43,758 nt of DNA from an uncultured Devosia sp. (GTDB taxonomy: Bacteria; Pseudomonadota; Alphaproteobacteria; Rhizobiales; Devosiaceae): assembly GCA_946480655.1 (NCBI GenBank), contig CAMLKN010000001.1:1-43758 (forward strand), written 5' to 3'. Every line of letters begins with the position of its first letter. Position 1 is the first letter of the stretch. Under the pieces are notes generated by a model. It saw nothing but the letters and a program-made list of their open reading frames with translations. It searched no databases and was not told the DNA's origin. Positions 9,353 through 16,990 of this stretch are shown here, piece by piece. A program made the translations under genes and the position numbers.

Positions 9353-9705
9353 TGCTGGTGGGCCTCGAACTCTATCTCGGGGGCATCCTGCTCATTTTGG
9401 GCGCCGTGTTCACCCTGCTCGCCGCCATTGGGGTGGTGCGCCTCCCCGACCTCTATACGCGGATGCACGCGGCCTCCAAGGCCGGCGCCGTCGGAGGCGG
9501 TCTGATTCTGATCGCCGTCGCTGTGCTTTCGCAGGACGCGGCCGTTGCAATACGCGCTGTCGTCGGGGTGATCTTTCTCTTGTTGACCACGCCGGTCTCG
9601 GCTCATCTTCTTGCCAGAGCTAGTTATTTAACCGGATACAAGCCATGTAATGAAACGACGGTCGATGAATTGGCGTCTAACAAAGACCAAAATTCCGGTG
9701 CATGA
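9352..9705 (+). CDS. mrpG: Mrp Na+/H+ antiporter subunit G
   Basis: A 117-residue membrane protein of the PhaG/MnhG/YufB family (PF03334). It contains the conserved RLPDLYTRMHAASKAGAVGG loop near residues 29-48 and the LTTPVSAHLLARASY segment in the last helix, then a short hydrophilic tail. It is the last gene of the seven-gene operon. I see no strong terminator between it and mucR. Confidence 0.93.
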   Translation: MLVGLELYLGGILLILGAVFTLLAAIGVVRLPDLYTRMHAASKAGAVGGGLILIAVAVLSQDAAVAIRAVVGVIFLLLTTPVSAHLLARASYLTGYKPCNETTVDELASNKDQNSGA

Positions 9706-9741
9706 GTCGCCCCGCGTTACATGGTGAGGCACAGTTACCGG

Positions 9742-9770
9742 TTGCGTAGACTATCGAAGGGTCATAATAC
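9742..9770 (+). promoter_or_regulatory. Possible mucR promoter
   Basis: A TTGCGT hexamer (9742-9747) and an AT-rich CATAATAC (9763-9770) are spaced roughly as -35 and -10 elements, 58 bases before the mucR start. The match to the sigma-70 consensus is only moderate. MucR/Ros proteins commonly repress their own genes through AT-rich upstream DNA, which this stretch offers. Confidence 0.3.
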
Positions 9771-9827
9771 ATCTACATGGCCGAGGCGGCCCCTGTCGCG
9801 GCCCAATAAAAAACGGAAGGTTGAAAA

Positions 9828-10250
9828 ATGAACGACGATACCGGCGCGTTCGCAACCGTGGAGTCCGATCTCATCGAGCTCAGCACGGAAATTGTGTCCG
9901 CCTATGTCAGTCACAATGCTGTCAGCCCGGGTGACCTGCCCAAGCTGATTGCCGAAGTGCATGCTGCCCTGCGCGCCCTGCAAAGCAACGAGGTACCGGC
10001 TCCAGTGGAGGAACTGAAGCCTGCTGTGCCTGTGCGCAAGTCCGTGGCCAACGACTACATCATCTGCCTTGAAGACGGTAAGAAGTTCAAGTCGCTCAAG
10101 CGCCATCTGCGGACGCATTACAATCTTTCGCCCGAGGAGTATCGCGAGAAGTGGGGCCTGCCGGCCGACTATCCGATGGTGGCGCCGAGCTATTCGGCTA
10201 CCCGCTCCAAGCTGGCCAAGGACAATGGCCTCGGCCGCAAAGCCGATTGA
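9828..10250 (+). CDS. mucR: MucR/Ros family zinc-finger regulator
   Basis: A 140-residue MucR/Ros regulator, an H-NS-like silencer in rhizobia and Brucella that controls exopolysaccharide, motility, cell-cycle and virulence genes. The N-terminal part (1-55) is the oligomerising region. The DNA-binding core is C80-X2-D83-X9-H93-X3-H97, followed by THYNLSPEEYREKWGLP. The second cysteine of the classical Ros finger is replaced by D83, a variation known in this family. AACGGAAGG precedes the ATG. A strong terminator follows, so it is probably transcribed alone. Confidence 0.95.
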   Translation: MNDDTGAFATVESDLIELSTEIVSAYVSHNAVSPGDLPKLIAEVHAALRALQSNEVPAPVEELKPAVPVRKSVANDYIICLEDGKKFKSLKRHLRTHYNLSPEEYREKWGLPADYPMVAPSYSATRSKLAKDNGLGRKAD

Positions 10251-10276
10251 TCTGACCGTCATGGTCTGACTGCTGC

Positions 10277-10310
10277 AATGGCCGCCCTCGGGGCGGCCAT
10301 TTGTGTTTTT
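10277..10310 (+). terminator. Rho-independent terminator of mucR
   Basis: A perfect 11-bp stem (AATGGCCGCCC pairing with GGGCGGCCATT) with a 3-base loop is followed by TGTGTTTTT. It starts 27 bases after the mucR stop. Confidence 0.92.
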
Positions 10311-10365
10311 CCCCAACCAATCCTCGGCGCGACGAGACTTATCCCCGCCGGCTGGCTTTCGAGAA

Positions 10366-10389
10366 TAGATAGGAATATTATCCTATCTA
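10366..10389 (+). promoter_or_regulatory. AT-rich inverted repeat before the DnaA domain IV-like gene
   Basis: Perfect 9-bp arms TAGATAGGA and TCCTATCTA flank six bases (ATATTA), ending 13 bases before the start at 10403. The AT content contrasts with the GC-rich surroundings. It is probably an operator or promoter element of the downstream gene. A TTATCCCCG, similar to a DnaA box, lies at 10339-10347. Confidence 0.5.
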
Positions 10390-10402
10390 GTCGGAGTGAG
10401 CC

Positions 10403-10756
10403 ATGCAGATCGAGTTTCAAACCGCCCGCGAGCATCGCCCAGGGACCTTTGTCCAGCATCGGGACAGCGCCATCCGCGAGGTTGTCGAACTTGTGTCGAG
10501 GCACGCCAACGTTCCGAGTTCAGCAGTCTTTGGAGCATCTCGCGACGTTAGGCCGATCGCCAGGGCCCGACAGCTGGCCATGTATCTGGCCCATGTGATG
10601 CTCGGTGAAAGCCTCACCTCGGTCGGACTGGCATTTGGTCGAGATAGGACAACAGTCTCATACGCCTGCAACTTGATCGAAGACCTGCGCGATGACCCGC
10701 GCTTCGAAGCGGAAGTGAGCGCGCTGGAGCGAGAGTTGCAGCGGGACAAGGACTGA
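10403..10756 (+). CDS. Stand-alone DnaA domain IV-like DNA-binding protein
   Basis: This 117-residue protein corresponds almost entirely to the C-terminal DNA-binding domain of DnaA (PF08299). The helix-turn-helix region RARQLAMYLAHVMLGESLT is followed by FGRDRTTVSYAC, matching the DnaA signature GRDHTTVLHAC. It has no AAA+ ATPase domain, so it cannot initiate replication as DnaA does; it may bind DnaA-box-like sites as a regulator. GGAGTGA precedes the ATG. The next gene begins 3 bases after its stop, indicating an operon. An inverted repeat 13 bases upstream suggests autoregulation. Confidence 0.85.
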   Translation: MQIEFQTAREHRPGTFVQHRDSAIREVVELVSRHANVPSSAVFGASRDVRPIARARQLAMYLAHVMLGESLTSVGLAFGRDRTTVSYACNLIEDLRDDPRFEAEVSALERELQRDKD

Positions 10757-10759
10757 GCC

Positions 10760-11224
10760 GTGCCGGGAGCTACGTCGAAAATGGGCCCGGGCGACGACTT
10801 CCTCGAAAGCCATCATCGCGAGGCGGAAGCCCGTCTGGCCAGGCTTTTCGAACGGGCCAATCTGCGCCAACGCGTGACCATGAGCTATGACCCGGCCCGC
10901 ATCGGCCGGGCGGCGGGGAATGCGCAGGGTGACATTGCTGACAGTGCCGCTGATGCGCGAAAGCGCCTGGCAGGCCTTGCAGGCCGAATGCCCCGGGAGT
11001 GCTGGGGCGCCCTGGTCGATGTCTGTCTCTATGACAAGGGCCTGCAGCAGATCGAGAGCGAGCGAGGCTGGCCGAGGCGCAGCGCCAAGCTGGTCCTGCG
11101 CATCGGGCTCGATCAGGCCGCCATGTTGCTCGGGATCACTAGCGAGGCGGTTGGCCCGGATTACTCGGGACAGCGGGCCTGGTTGCCGGAACGTCCGCCC
11201 ATGTTCCCGGCACCCGAGAATTAA
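10760..11224 (+). CDS. DUF6456 domain protein
   Basis: A 154-residue protein whose central and C-terminal part matches the alphaproteobacterial DUF6456 family. Signature pieces are RQRVTMSYDPARIG, DSAADARKRLAGL and the closing ERGWPRRSAKLVLRIGLDQAA. GTG at 10760 is the likely start; an ATG seven codons in is an alternative. The function is not established. Its immediate position after a DnaA domain IV-like protein suggests a DNA-related or regulatory role, which is inference only. Related proteins are often fused to helix-turn-helix domains, which supports this reading. Confidence 0.75.
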   Translation: MPGATSKMGPGDDFLESHHREAEARLARLFERANLRQRVTMSYDPARIGRAAGNAQGDIADSAADARKRLAGLAGRMPRECWGALVDVCLYDKGLQQIESERGWPRRSAKLVLRIGLDQAAMLLGITSEAVGPDYSGQRAWLPERPPMFPAPEN

Positions 11225-11298
11225 CGATGCCTTCATTGGTAATGTTTGTCGGTCACTGAGAGGTGGTATTGGAGGATCAGTTTCGTACTGGTGCGACC

Positions 11299-12327
11299 AT
11301 GTCCTCCAAAATTCTCGGCATTCAATCCCTTCGGGCCTGCGCCGCCATCCTGGTTCTGGCGTCGCATGCCTTGCTTTATCCGCTGGCCGAACAGTCCCTG
11401 GCATATGGGCGGCTGGGCTGGCTGGGCGTGATTCTGTTCTTCGTCGTGTCCGGTTTCATAATGGTGGCCGTGACCGGGGAGGGGGCATTCGAGGCCCGCA
11501 GTTTTCTGCGCCGGCGCGTGCTACGGGTCGTGCCGCTCTATTGGGCCTTCACGCTCGCCGCCGCGGTGATGGCGCTGGTCATGCCGCAGGTCTTCAAGAC
11601 CACCGTATTCGACGGCGAGCAATTGCTGCTCTCGCTGGCCTTCATTCCCTTCTACAATCCGGCGAGCCACGGCCTCCATCCGCTCTACAAGCTCGGCTGG
11701 ACGCTCAACTACGAAATGTTCTTCTACGTGAGCTTCGCGCTGCTGGCCGTGCTGACGGCCCGCCGCCGCGTCTGGGTTCTGACGATCGCCTATCTCGGAT
11801 TGACCCTGATCGGGCAAGTTCTTCACCCGCAAAACCCGATTCCGGCCTTCTATACGAGCTATATGCCGCTGGCCTTCGTGGCCGGCGCATGGTTGGGGTT
11901 GGCCCATATCGAAGGCCGGCTCGCCCGAATGCCGCGCATCCTGGTCAGTGCGCTCCTGTTCATCGGCCTGGCAGGGGTCATTGAAGGCTTTTGGCTCGAT
12001 CGCGGGGTGGTAGAAGACGAAAGTGCCTTCCTTGGGTTCCTTGCCTTTGCCTGTGCCGTCGTCGCGCTATTCGTTGGTCTTGAGGCGCGACTGCCCAAAT
12101 TGAAGCTGCTCGAGCAGTTGGGCGATGCATCCTATTCGATCTACCTGGTGCACATCTTTGCTGTCGGCGCCGTGGCAGGTGTCCTGTTGAAGCTTCTCAG
12201 TCCGGGAAATGAACTGCTGGTCGGCGGCGCGGTTGCCCTGGCAATCGCTGGGGGCCTCGTGCTTGGCTGGGTCCTCTATGCGCTGGTCGAACGGCCATTG
12301 ATGCAGCGACTGCGCCGCTTCGCCTGA
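11299..12327 (+). CDS. Acyltransferase family 3 membrane protein
   Basis: A 342-residue integral membrane acyltransferase (PF01757, OafA/ExoZ type) with about ten transmembrane helices. The catalytic-type motif R12-X10-H23 (SLRACAAILVLASHA) lies in the first helix, and SGFIMV, VPLYWAF and SYSIYLVH are family segments. Such enzymes O-acetylate or succinylate sugars of exopolysaccharide, lipopolysaccharide or other envelope glycans; the substrate here cannot be told. The frame is open upstream to a GTG at 11263, but the ATG at 11299 matches the family N-terminus. A GGAGG about 24 bases upstream is too far to decide the start. Confidence 0.88.
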   Translation: MSSKILGIQSLRACAAILVLASHALLYPLAEQSLAYGRLGWLGVILFFVVSGFIMVAVTGEGAFEARSFLRRRVLRVVPLYWAFTLAAAVMALVMPQVFKTTVFDGEQLLLSLAFIPFYNPASHGLHPLYKLGWTLNYEMFFYVSFALLAVLTARRRVWVLTIAYLGLTLIGQVLHPQNPIPAFYTSYMPLAFVAGAWLGLAHIEGRLARMPRILVSALLFIGLAGVIEGFWLDRGVVEDESAFLGFLAFACAVVALFVGLEARLPKLKLLEQLGDASYSIYLVHIFAVGAVAGVLLKLLSPGNELLVGGAVALAIAGGLVLGWVLYALVERPLMQRLRRFA

Positions 12328-12339
12328 CCGCCATAGGGT

Positions 12340-12768
12340 TTAGGCGAGTACAGCCCGCGCTTCGTTGCGAATGCGGTTGACCATGGCGACCAGGCCGTTG
12401 GACCGCTGCGTGGTCAGGTGCTCGCGAAGACCCAGCTCGTCAAAGAGAGCAATGGCATCGGTCTCCGCGATCTCGCTGGCCGGACGATCCGAGTAAAGGG
12501 CGAGCAGGACGGCAACCAAGCCCTGCACGATCATGGCATCGCTCTGGCCCCGAAAATGCAGTCCGGGCGCGCCATCGACCTGCGCCGGCTCGGCCACCAG
12601 CCAGACCTGCGACATGCAGCCATTGACCTTGTTGGCAGCGTTGCGCTCCGACTCGGACAGCTTGGGAAGCGCCTGCCCCAGTTCGATGAGATAGCGATAG
12701 CGATCCTCCCAGTCATCGAGGAAGGACAGGTTCTCGGCAATATCCTGGAAGGGCTTGGGCTGGGTCAT
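12340..12768 (-). CDS. sufE: SufE cysteine desulfuration protein
   Basis: A 142-residue SufE-family protein that accepts persulfide sulfur from the cysteine desulfurase SufS and passes it to the SufBCD scaffold for Fe-S cluster assembly. The active cysteine is C51 in KVNGCMSQVW, the same position as in E. coli SufE. GLVAVLLALYSDRP and LGLREHLTTQRSNGL are typical family segments. The gene converges with the acyltransferase 12 bases away. The rest of the suf operon is not in this window. Confidence 0.95.
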   Translation of the reverse strand: MTQPKPFQDIAENLSFLDDWEDRYRYLIELGQALPKLSESERNAANKVNGCMSQVWLVAEPAQVDGAPGLHFRGQSDAMIVQGLVAVLLALYSDRPASEIAETDAIALFDELGLREHLTTQRSNGLVAMVNRIRNEARAVLA

Positions 12769-12843
12769 GGGCTCTATCTAGGGGAACATGCGCGCCATTG
12801 CCAGAGCCGTGCCATTTTGAAGATCGCGAGACCGGCACGTACG

Positions 12844-12881
12844 AAAAGAAAGCCGCAGATGCGGGGCAGTGCATCTGCGGC
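12844..12881 (-). terminator. Rho-independent terminator after the DUF5330 gene
   Basis: A perfect 11-bp stem (GCCGCAGATGC pairing with GCATCTGCGGC) with an 8-base loop is followed on the minus strand by TTTCTTTT. It lies between the DUF5330 gene and sufE, so sufE must have its own promoter. Confidence 0.85.
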
Positions 12882-12966
12882 AGGGGCCAGGGGTCTATGG
12901 AGTAGCGTCGCTTGGGGAAGTGACACGACCCCCGGGGTCTCTTGGCGGTGCCGGGGCAGGCACCTG

Positions 12967-13269
12967 TTATCCCGCGTGGTCCGGTCGAGGTCTGGGGAAA
13001 GGAACCACTTTGAGGACCGGCTGGGCATGCATGGCTGTGCCGGCCTGCGGGGAAGCCTGGAGTGCCGCGCTGGCAAGAGCCTTGCCGCCGTAGCACTGGA
13101 TATCGCTGCATTCGATGGCCTCGATCTGGGCAGAGATGAACTGGCTGCCGCGGGCCATGGCATCGCGCGACAAGGTCGCGGCCGAATCGCTCACATCGGC
13201 ACCGATGCCCGGTCGGATGACCAGGAAGGCGAGGGTGAGCCAGAATGCGGAGCGCAGCAGAAACATCAT
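12967..13269 (-). CDS. DUF5330 domain protein, N-terminal membrane segment
   Basis: A 100-residue protein of a family common in Hyphomicrobiales. One hydrophobic N-terminal segment (residues 3-20, probably a signal peptide or anchor) leads into a helical part, DSAATLSRDAM. The conserved ECSDIQCYGGKAL with two cysteines is near residues 54-65. The C-terminal tail is proline- and arginine-rich. Two ATG codons stand in tandem at the start. The function is unknown; it is presumably periplasmic. Confidence 0.75.
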   Translation of the reverse strand: MMFLLRSAFWLTLAFLVIRPGIGADVSDSAATLSRDAMARGSQFISAQIEAIECSDIQCYGGKALASAALQASPQAGTAMHAQPVLKVVPFPRPRPDHAG

Positions 13270-13591
13270 ATCGGGTCCATCGCGGCGGGACCTTTTCCCG
13301 TCCGATGCACACAGGCTAGGCGCCCCGGATTAAGCGCGGCTGGGACAAGTCGATAAAATTTGAGACAAATGCCGATCCCGTTCGAAAGCAGCGCAACCCC
13401 TTGTTTACGCTAACTGCCAAAACCAGCCTTCGAAGCGCGGCAAAGGGCACCTGAGGAGCGCGCACTTAAGCTCGTCTTAGCGGTTGCGGGCCGAGGCTTG
13501 GAGCACCAAGACCCGGAGACCATCCGGGCGGCACGGCTCGGGGAAGGGCCGTTGTCCGGACCCAAGGCCCGGGCACAACAGGCGTCTATGA
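13270..13591. other. Intergenic region before the PAS histidine kinase
   Basis: These 322 bases separate two divergent genes. The left half holds the likely promoter of the DUF5330 gene. The middle has a near-match CtrA box (13466-13480). The last 90 bases are very GC-rich with several short inverted repeats and could be an untranslated leader. A nine-codon ORF at 13588-13614 overlaps the kinase start region out of frame. I see no tRNA or clear small RNA. Confidence 0.5.
13466..13480. promoter_or_regulatory. Near-match CtrA box
   Basis: TTAA at 13466-13469, seven bases, then TTAG at 13477-13480: one mismatch to TTAA-N7-TTAA. It lies 112 bases before the annotated start of the PAS histidine kinase. 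Confidence 0.35.
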
Positions 13592-15418
13592 GTGAGTTAT
13601 TTGTGCATGCGTAGCTTCAGGGTCTTCGGAGCCAGCAGAACAAGCGACCTCGTTTTGGGGGGCGCCGGCAATCGGCCGGAAATGCTGCGCCGCAAGACCG
13701 TCCTCAACAATGCCCATATCCTTCTTGCGGCGGCCGCGCTCTGCATGACGCCGGCGATCTATGCCCTCGTGACGGGGGCCCCGCTGCCATTCCTGTTGTC
13801 CGCGATTGTCCTGGCTGGCGGACTTGCCAGCCTCACCATGCAACGTCGGGGGCAGGTCGACCTTGCCGTGGCTGGCCAGGTGGCGACCCTGATGGCGACG
13901 GGGCTCGTCCTCACCCTGGCGGATCCGCAACTCGGAGACGCGGGCCTGGCGGTGGCGGTGATGGGCCCGGTTCTGGCCGCCCTGGTGGCCCGCACGGCCT
14001 TGCGGCGCCTGAGCTGGCTTGCGCTTCTGCCCATCGTCCTACTCGGCCTGGTTGCTTCGCTGCTCGGCCTGCCAGCCACTCCGGTGGCCGAACCCTGGCT
14101 GCTGTCCGGCTCTGCTGTCGGCTTTGTCATTGCATTCGCTGTCGTCGCCCATAGCGCCCATCGCATCAATGCTGCCTACGAGGTGCATGATAAGGCGCAG
14201 ATCAGCGCCTATCGGCACCTGATAGAACATGTCCAGGATGCGGTGCTTCGCTTTTCGCCCGATGGCGAAGTGCTTTTGGCATCGCGCTCGTCGGAGCAGC
14301 TCTTTGGCTGCCCGCGCTACCAGATTGCCGGAGGCAAGCTCAGCGAACGCCTGCATGTCATGGACCGTCCGGCATTTCTGACCGCATTTGCCGATGTCGC
14401 CGAGGATGGCCGCAGCCGCACGATCGATCTGCGCATCCGCCAGGAAGACCCGCATGCGCGCTCAAACGTACCGCGTTTCGTCTGGGCCGAGGTGCAGCTC
14501 TCTCCCATCATCGAGGAGAGTGCGCCAGGCGCCCGCAACGAGGTGATTGCCCTGGTTCGCGACATCACCGCCCGCAAGGATGCCGAGGCGGCCATGGCCG
14601 AGGCTCGCCGCGTGGCGGAGGACGCGTCGAACGCCAAGTCCCGCTTCCTTGCCACCATCGGGCACGAGCTGCGGACGCCGCTCAACGCGGTGGTGGGCTT
14701 TTCGGAAATGATGTCGAGCGGCATTGGCGGCGACCTGTCGCCCACGCACAAGGAATATGCCGGCCTCATCCAGAAGAGCGGCAAGCACCTGCTCGAAGTG
14801 GTCGGCATGCTGCTCGACATGTCGCGCATCGAGGCGGGCAAATTCGAAATCCAGGCCGAGCCCATGGACCCGGCAAAGGTCGTGCCGGCCTGCCTTGCCA
14901 TGGTCGAATCGCTCGCCCAGGAACGCAGCGTGCGGCTGGTTTCGGATATCGAGGCCGACCTGCCGCTGATGACGGCCGACGAACGGGTCTGCCGCCAGAT
15001 CATGATCAACCTGCTCTCCAATGCCATCAAGTTCAGCCATGATGGCGGCGTCGTGACGGCCAGCGTCAGGCGCCAAGGTCAGTCGATCAACTTCTCGGTG
15101 CGCGACCGTGGCATCGGCATGGCGCCCGCTGCCATGGCGCGAATCGGCGAGCCCTTCTTCCAGGTGCAGGATGGTCTGAGCCGGAAATATGAGGGAACGG
15201 GCCTTGGTCTCTCCATAGTCAAAGGCCTGGTGGAGTTGCATGGCGGCACCTTGCGGGCCATGTCAGAAATCGGGGCGGGGACAACCATCACCGTTTTGCT
15301 GCCCATAAACGGTCCGGCAACCAAACCGGGTGAAACTGCCGACATTCTGCCACTCTTCTCCGAGCCCGCACCCGCAGCCTCCATTTCATGGCCAAACGAA
15401 AAAAGAAAAGCGCAATGA
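13592..15418 (+). CDS. PAS-domain sensor histidine kinase, membrane-bound
   Basis: A protein of up to 608 residues. It has about five to six membrane helices (residues 40-190), a PAS domain (about 206-330), then a HisKA domain with phospho-acceptor H358 in FLATIGHELRTPLNAVVGFSEMM and an intact ATPase domain (N box INLLSNAIKFS, G1 RDRGIGM, G2 GTGLGLSIV). The layout resembles PleC/DivJ-type cell-cycle kinases, but I cannot assign it to one. The start is uncertain: GTG at 13592, ATG at 13607 or ATG at 13682 all leave the helices intact. Its end overlaps the peptidoglycan-binding gene by up to 31 bases. Confidence 0.88.
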   Translation: MSYLCMRSFRVFGASRTSDLVLGGAGNRPEMLRRKTVLNNAHILLAAAALCMTPAIYALVTGAPLPFLLSAIVLAGGLASLTMQRRGQVDLAVAGQVATLMATGLVLTLADPQLGDAGLAVAVMGPVLAALVARTALRRLSWLALLPIVLLGLVASLLGLPATPVAEPWLLSGSAVGFVIAFAVVAHSAHRINAAYEVHDKAQISAYRHLIEHVQDAVLRFSPDGEVLLASRSSEQLFGCPRYQIAGGKLSERLHVMDRPAFLTAFADVAEDGRSRTIDLRIRQEDPHARSNVPRFVWAEVQLSPIIEESAPGARNEVIALVRDITARKDAEAAMAEARRVAEDASNAKSRFLATIGHELRTPLNAVVGFSEMMSSGIGGDLSPTHKEYAGLIQKSGKHLLEVVGMLLDMSRIEAGKFEIQAEPMDPAKVVPACLAMVESLAQERSVRLVSDIEADLPLMTADERVCRQIMINLLSNAIKFSHDGGVVTASVRRQGQSINFSVRDRGIGMAPAAMARIGEPFFQVQDGLSRKYEGTGLGLSIVKGLVELHGGTLRAMSEIGAGTTITVLLPINGPATKPGETADILPLFSEPAPAASISWPNEKRKAQ

Positions 15419-16641
15419 CGGCTTCGACCCTCACCCAGCTGCCGCTGATGGCCGGCAGCGCCCTGCTCGGCACGCTAGGCCGCGCGGGGCTCTGGACCTT
15501 TTCGCGCTACATGCGTGCCCCCCTGGCATCGACAGGCCTCTTGGCCATGGTGACGATGACGGCGCTGGCCGGCAGCAATGCTCTGTTCTTCCAGACCGCG
15601 GAACATCCTTCGCCCTTCTTTGCGCCCGCTCGCACGGATGTCGCGCCTCTGCCGACGCCGGTCGTGGAGCGGCCCGTTCTTGAGACCGGTTCCGTCGAGG
15701 CGCAGCCTGCGAACTCGGCCGCTCCGGTCGCCAGCACCGAGACGACTGGCAGCGTGACCGCCGTTCCGGCTGTTACGCCGGCCCCCGTCGTGCCCGACAC
15801 CCCGGTGGGCAATGCCCAGATGTTCGCCGTGCAGAAAAAACTCTACGAGCTGCAACTTTTTACCGGCACGGTGGACGGCTACTACGGCCCCAAGACCGCC
15901 GAGGCCATTCGCGCTTTCGAAGTACGCAACGGCATGACCCCAACCGGCGCCAACGATCCGGCTGTGTTTGAGATCATCCTCGGCTCCGATTCGGCCGGTC
16001 GCGCGACCACGCCCGTGGTGCAACCGCAGGCGGTGGCACCGACACCGGCGACGGCAGTCGAGGCCCAACCGGCTCAACAGGCCGTCGTCGCGGCGCCCCA
16101 GCCTGCGCCGACCCCGGCGCCGGCCGCTCAACAGCAGGATCAGCTCGTGGCGCGCCTGCCGGCATTGTCGCCGGCCGAACAGGTTTTCGACGACGTGGCT
16201 CAGTCCGCAGCCAATACCATCGATTCCATCATTGCCGGCCTCGATGGGGGTTCGCGCGGCACAGCACCCGCTGCCGTCAATCCGCCGACGCCCAGTGCAG
16301 CGCTGCCCATCCTCACCGCCCAAGCGCAGCCCCAGGCCATGCCGGCGCCGGTGCAGCCTGCCCCGGTTCAGCAGGTGCAGGAGCAGCCGCTGCAACTGGC
16401 CAGCGCCGCCCCGGTGGCGACGCCCGCCACCGTGCCGCCGGCGACGGACGCCGCGCTTGTCGCGCAGATACAGACCGGGCTTGCCAGCCTTGGATTCTTC
16501 CATGGACCCATCGATGGCCGGCCAGGACCGGAAACCGCGCGGGCTATCCGCGAGTTCGAGAATTTCCACCGCTACAAGATGACCGGACAGGTGCAGCCTG
16601 ACCTGGTCGAGCTCCTGCTCAAGGCAGGCGCGACGATCTGA
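15388..16641 (+). CDS. Peptidoglycan-binding protein with two PGB domains
   Basis: A 417-residue protein. A short basic N-terminus (KRKKK) and one membrane segment (about 48-65) precede a long alanine/proline/glutamine-rich linker. Two peptidoglycan-binding domains (PF01471) flank the linker: residues about 148-196 (QKKLYELQLFTGTVDGYYG) and the C-terminus from about 355 (LASLGFFHGPIDGRPGPET). It is probably anchored in the inner membrane and contacts the cell wall. The start could also be ATG at 15415, which overlaps the kinase stop as ATGA. Co-transcription with a histidine kinase suggests a link between signalling and the wall. Confidence 0.82.
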   Translation: MAKRKKKSAMTASTLTQLPLMAGSALLGTLGRAGLWTFSRYMRAPLASTGLLAMVTMTALAGSNALFFQTAEHPSPFFAPARTDVAPLPTPVVERPVLETGSVEAQPANSAAPVASTETTGSVTAVPAVTPAPVVPDTPVGNAQMFAVQKKLYELQLFTGTVDGYYGPKTAEAIRAFEVRNGMTPTGANDPAVFEIILGSDSAGRATTPVVQPQAVAPTPATAVEAQPAQQAVVAAPQPAPTPAPAAQQQDQLVARLPALSPAEQVFDDVAQSAANTIDSIIAGLDGGSRGTAPAAVNPPTPSAALPILTAQAQPQAMPAPVQPAPVQQVQEQPLQLASAAPVATPATVPPATDAALVAQIQTGLASLGFFHGPIDGRPGPETARAIREFENFHRYKMTGQVQPDLVELLLKAGATI

Positions 16642-16642
16642 C

Positions 16643-16990
16643 GTGGCCAGCCTGCGCAGCGACCTGTGGTGCATGGCCTTTGTCAGGCGCCACAACGACA
16701 TGGGCGACATGTGCGTCGTGGTGCGGCGTGGCGACCCCATTGCCGGACAGGTGTTTATCGAGGTCGATCACCTCGATGGCACGCGCTCGCTCTATACGCC
16801 AGCGCCGGTGGTGAGCCGGGGCGATGAGGTAGGGCCCGTGTTCCAGCGCCGGTTTTCCCGCGTTGAACCGACAAAAGTCCGCGAACGCATCGAGCAGGAA
16901 ATCGCCTTCGACCCGGACCTCTGGGTGCTCAGCATCGACCGGCGCGGCGACGATCTCGATATCGATCTGGTGCGGGAGCCGAAGGGCTAG
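16643..16990 (+). CDS. DUF1491 family protein
   Basis: A 115-residue soluble protein of the alphaproteobacterial DUF1491 family (PF07372). It shows the typical LWCMAFVRRHN, VVVRRGDPIAGQVFIEV and LDGTRSLYTPAP segments, and an acidic C-terminal part (EIAFDPDLWVLSID). The start is GTG at 16643, one base after the stop of the peptidoglycan-binding gene, so they form one operon with the kinase. It converges with the DUF2336 gene and shares four bases with it. The function is unknown. Confidence 0.85.
   Translation: MASLRSDLWCMAFVRRHNDMGDMCVVVRRGDPIAGQVFIEVDHLDGTRSLYTPAPVVSRGDEVGPVFQRRFSRVEPTKVRERIEQEIAFDPDLWVLSIDRRGDDLDIDLVREPKG

Noticed and set aside
10339..10347. DnaA-box-like sequence as a possible replication origin
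   Set aside because: A single near-match (7 of 9) and no cluster of boxes or AT-rich unwinding region; the same word recurs at 32447 by chance. Origin genes such as dnaA, hemE or parAB are not near.
13588..13614. A tiny leader peptide ORF before the PAS kinase
   Set aside because: Nine codons without a ribosome site and overlapping the possible GTG start out of frame; nothing suggests attenuation.
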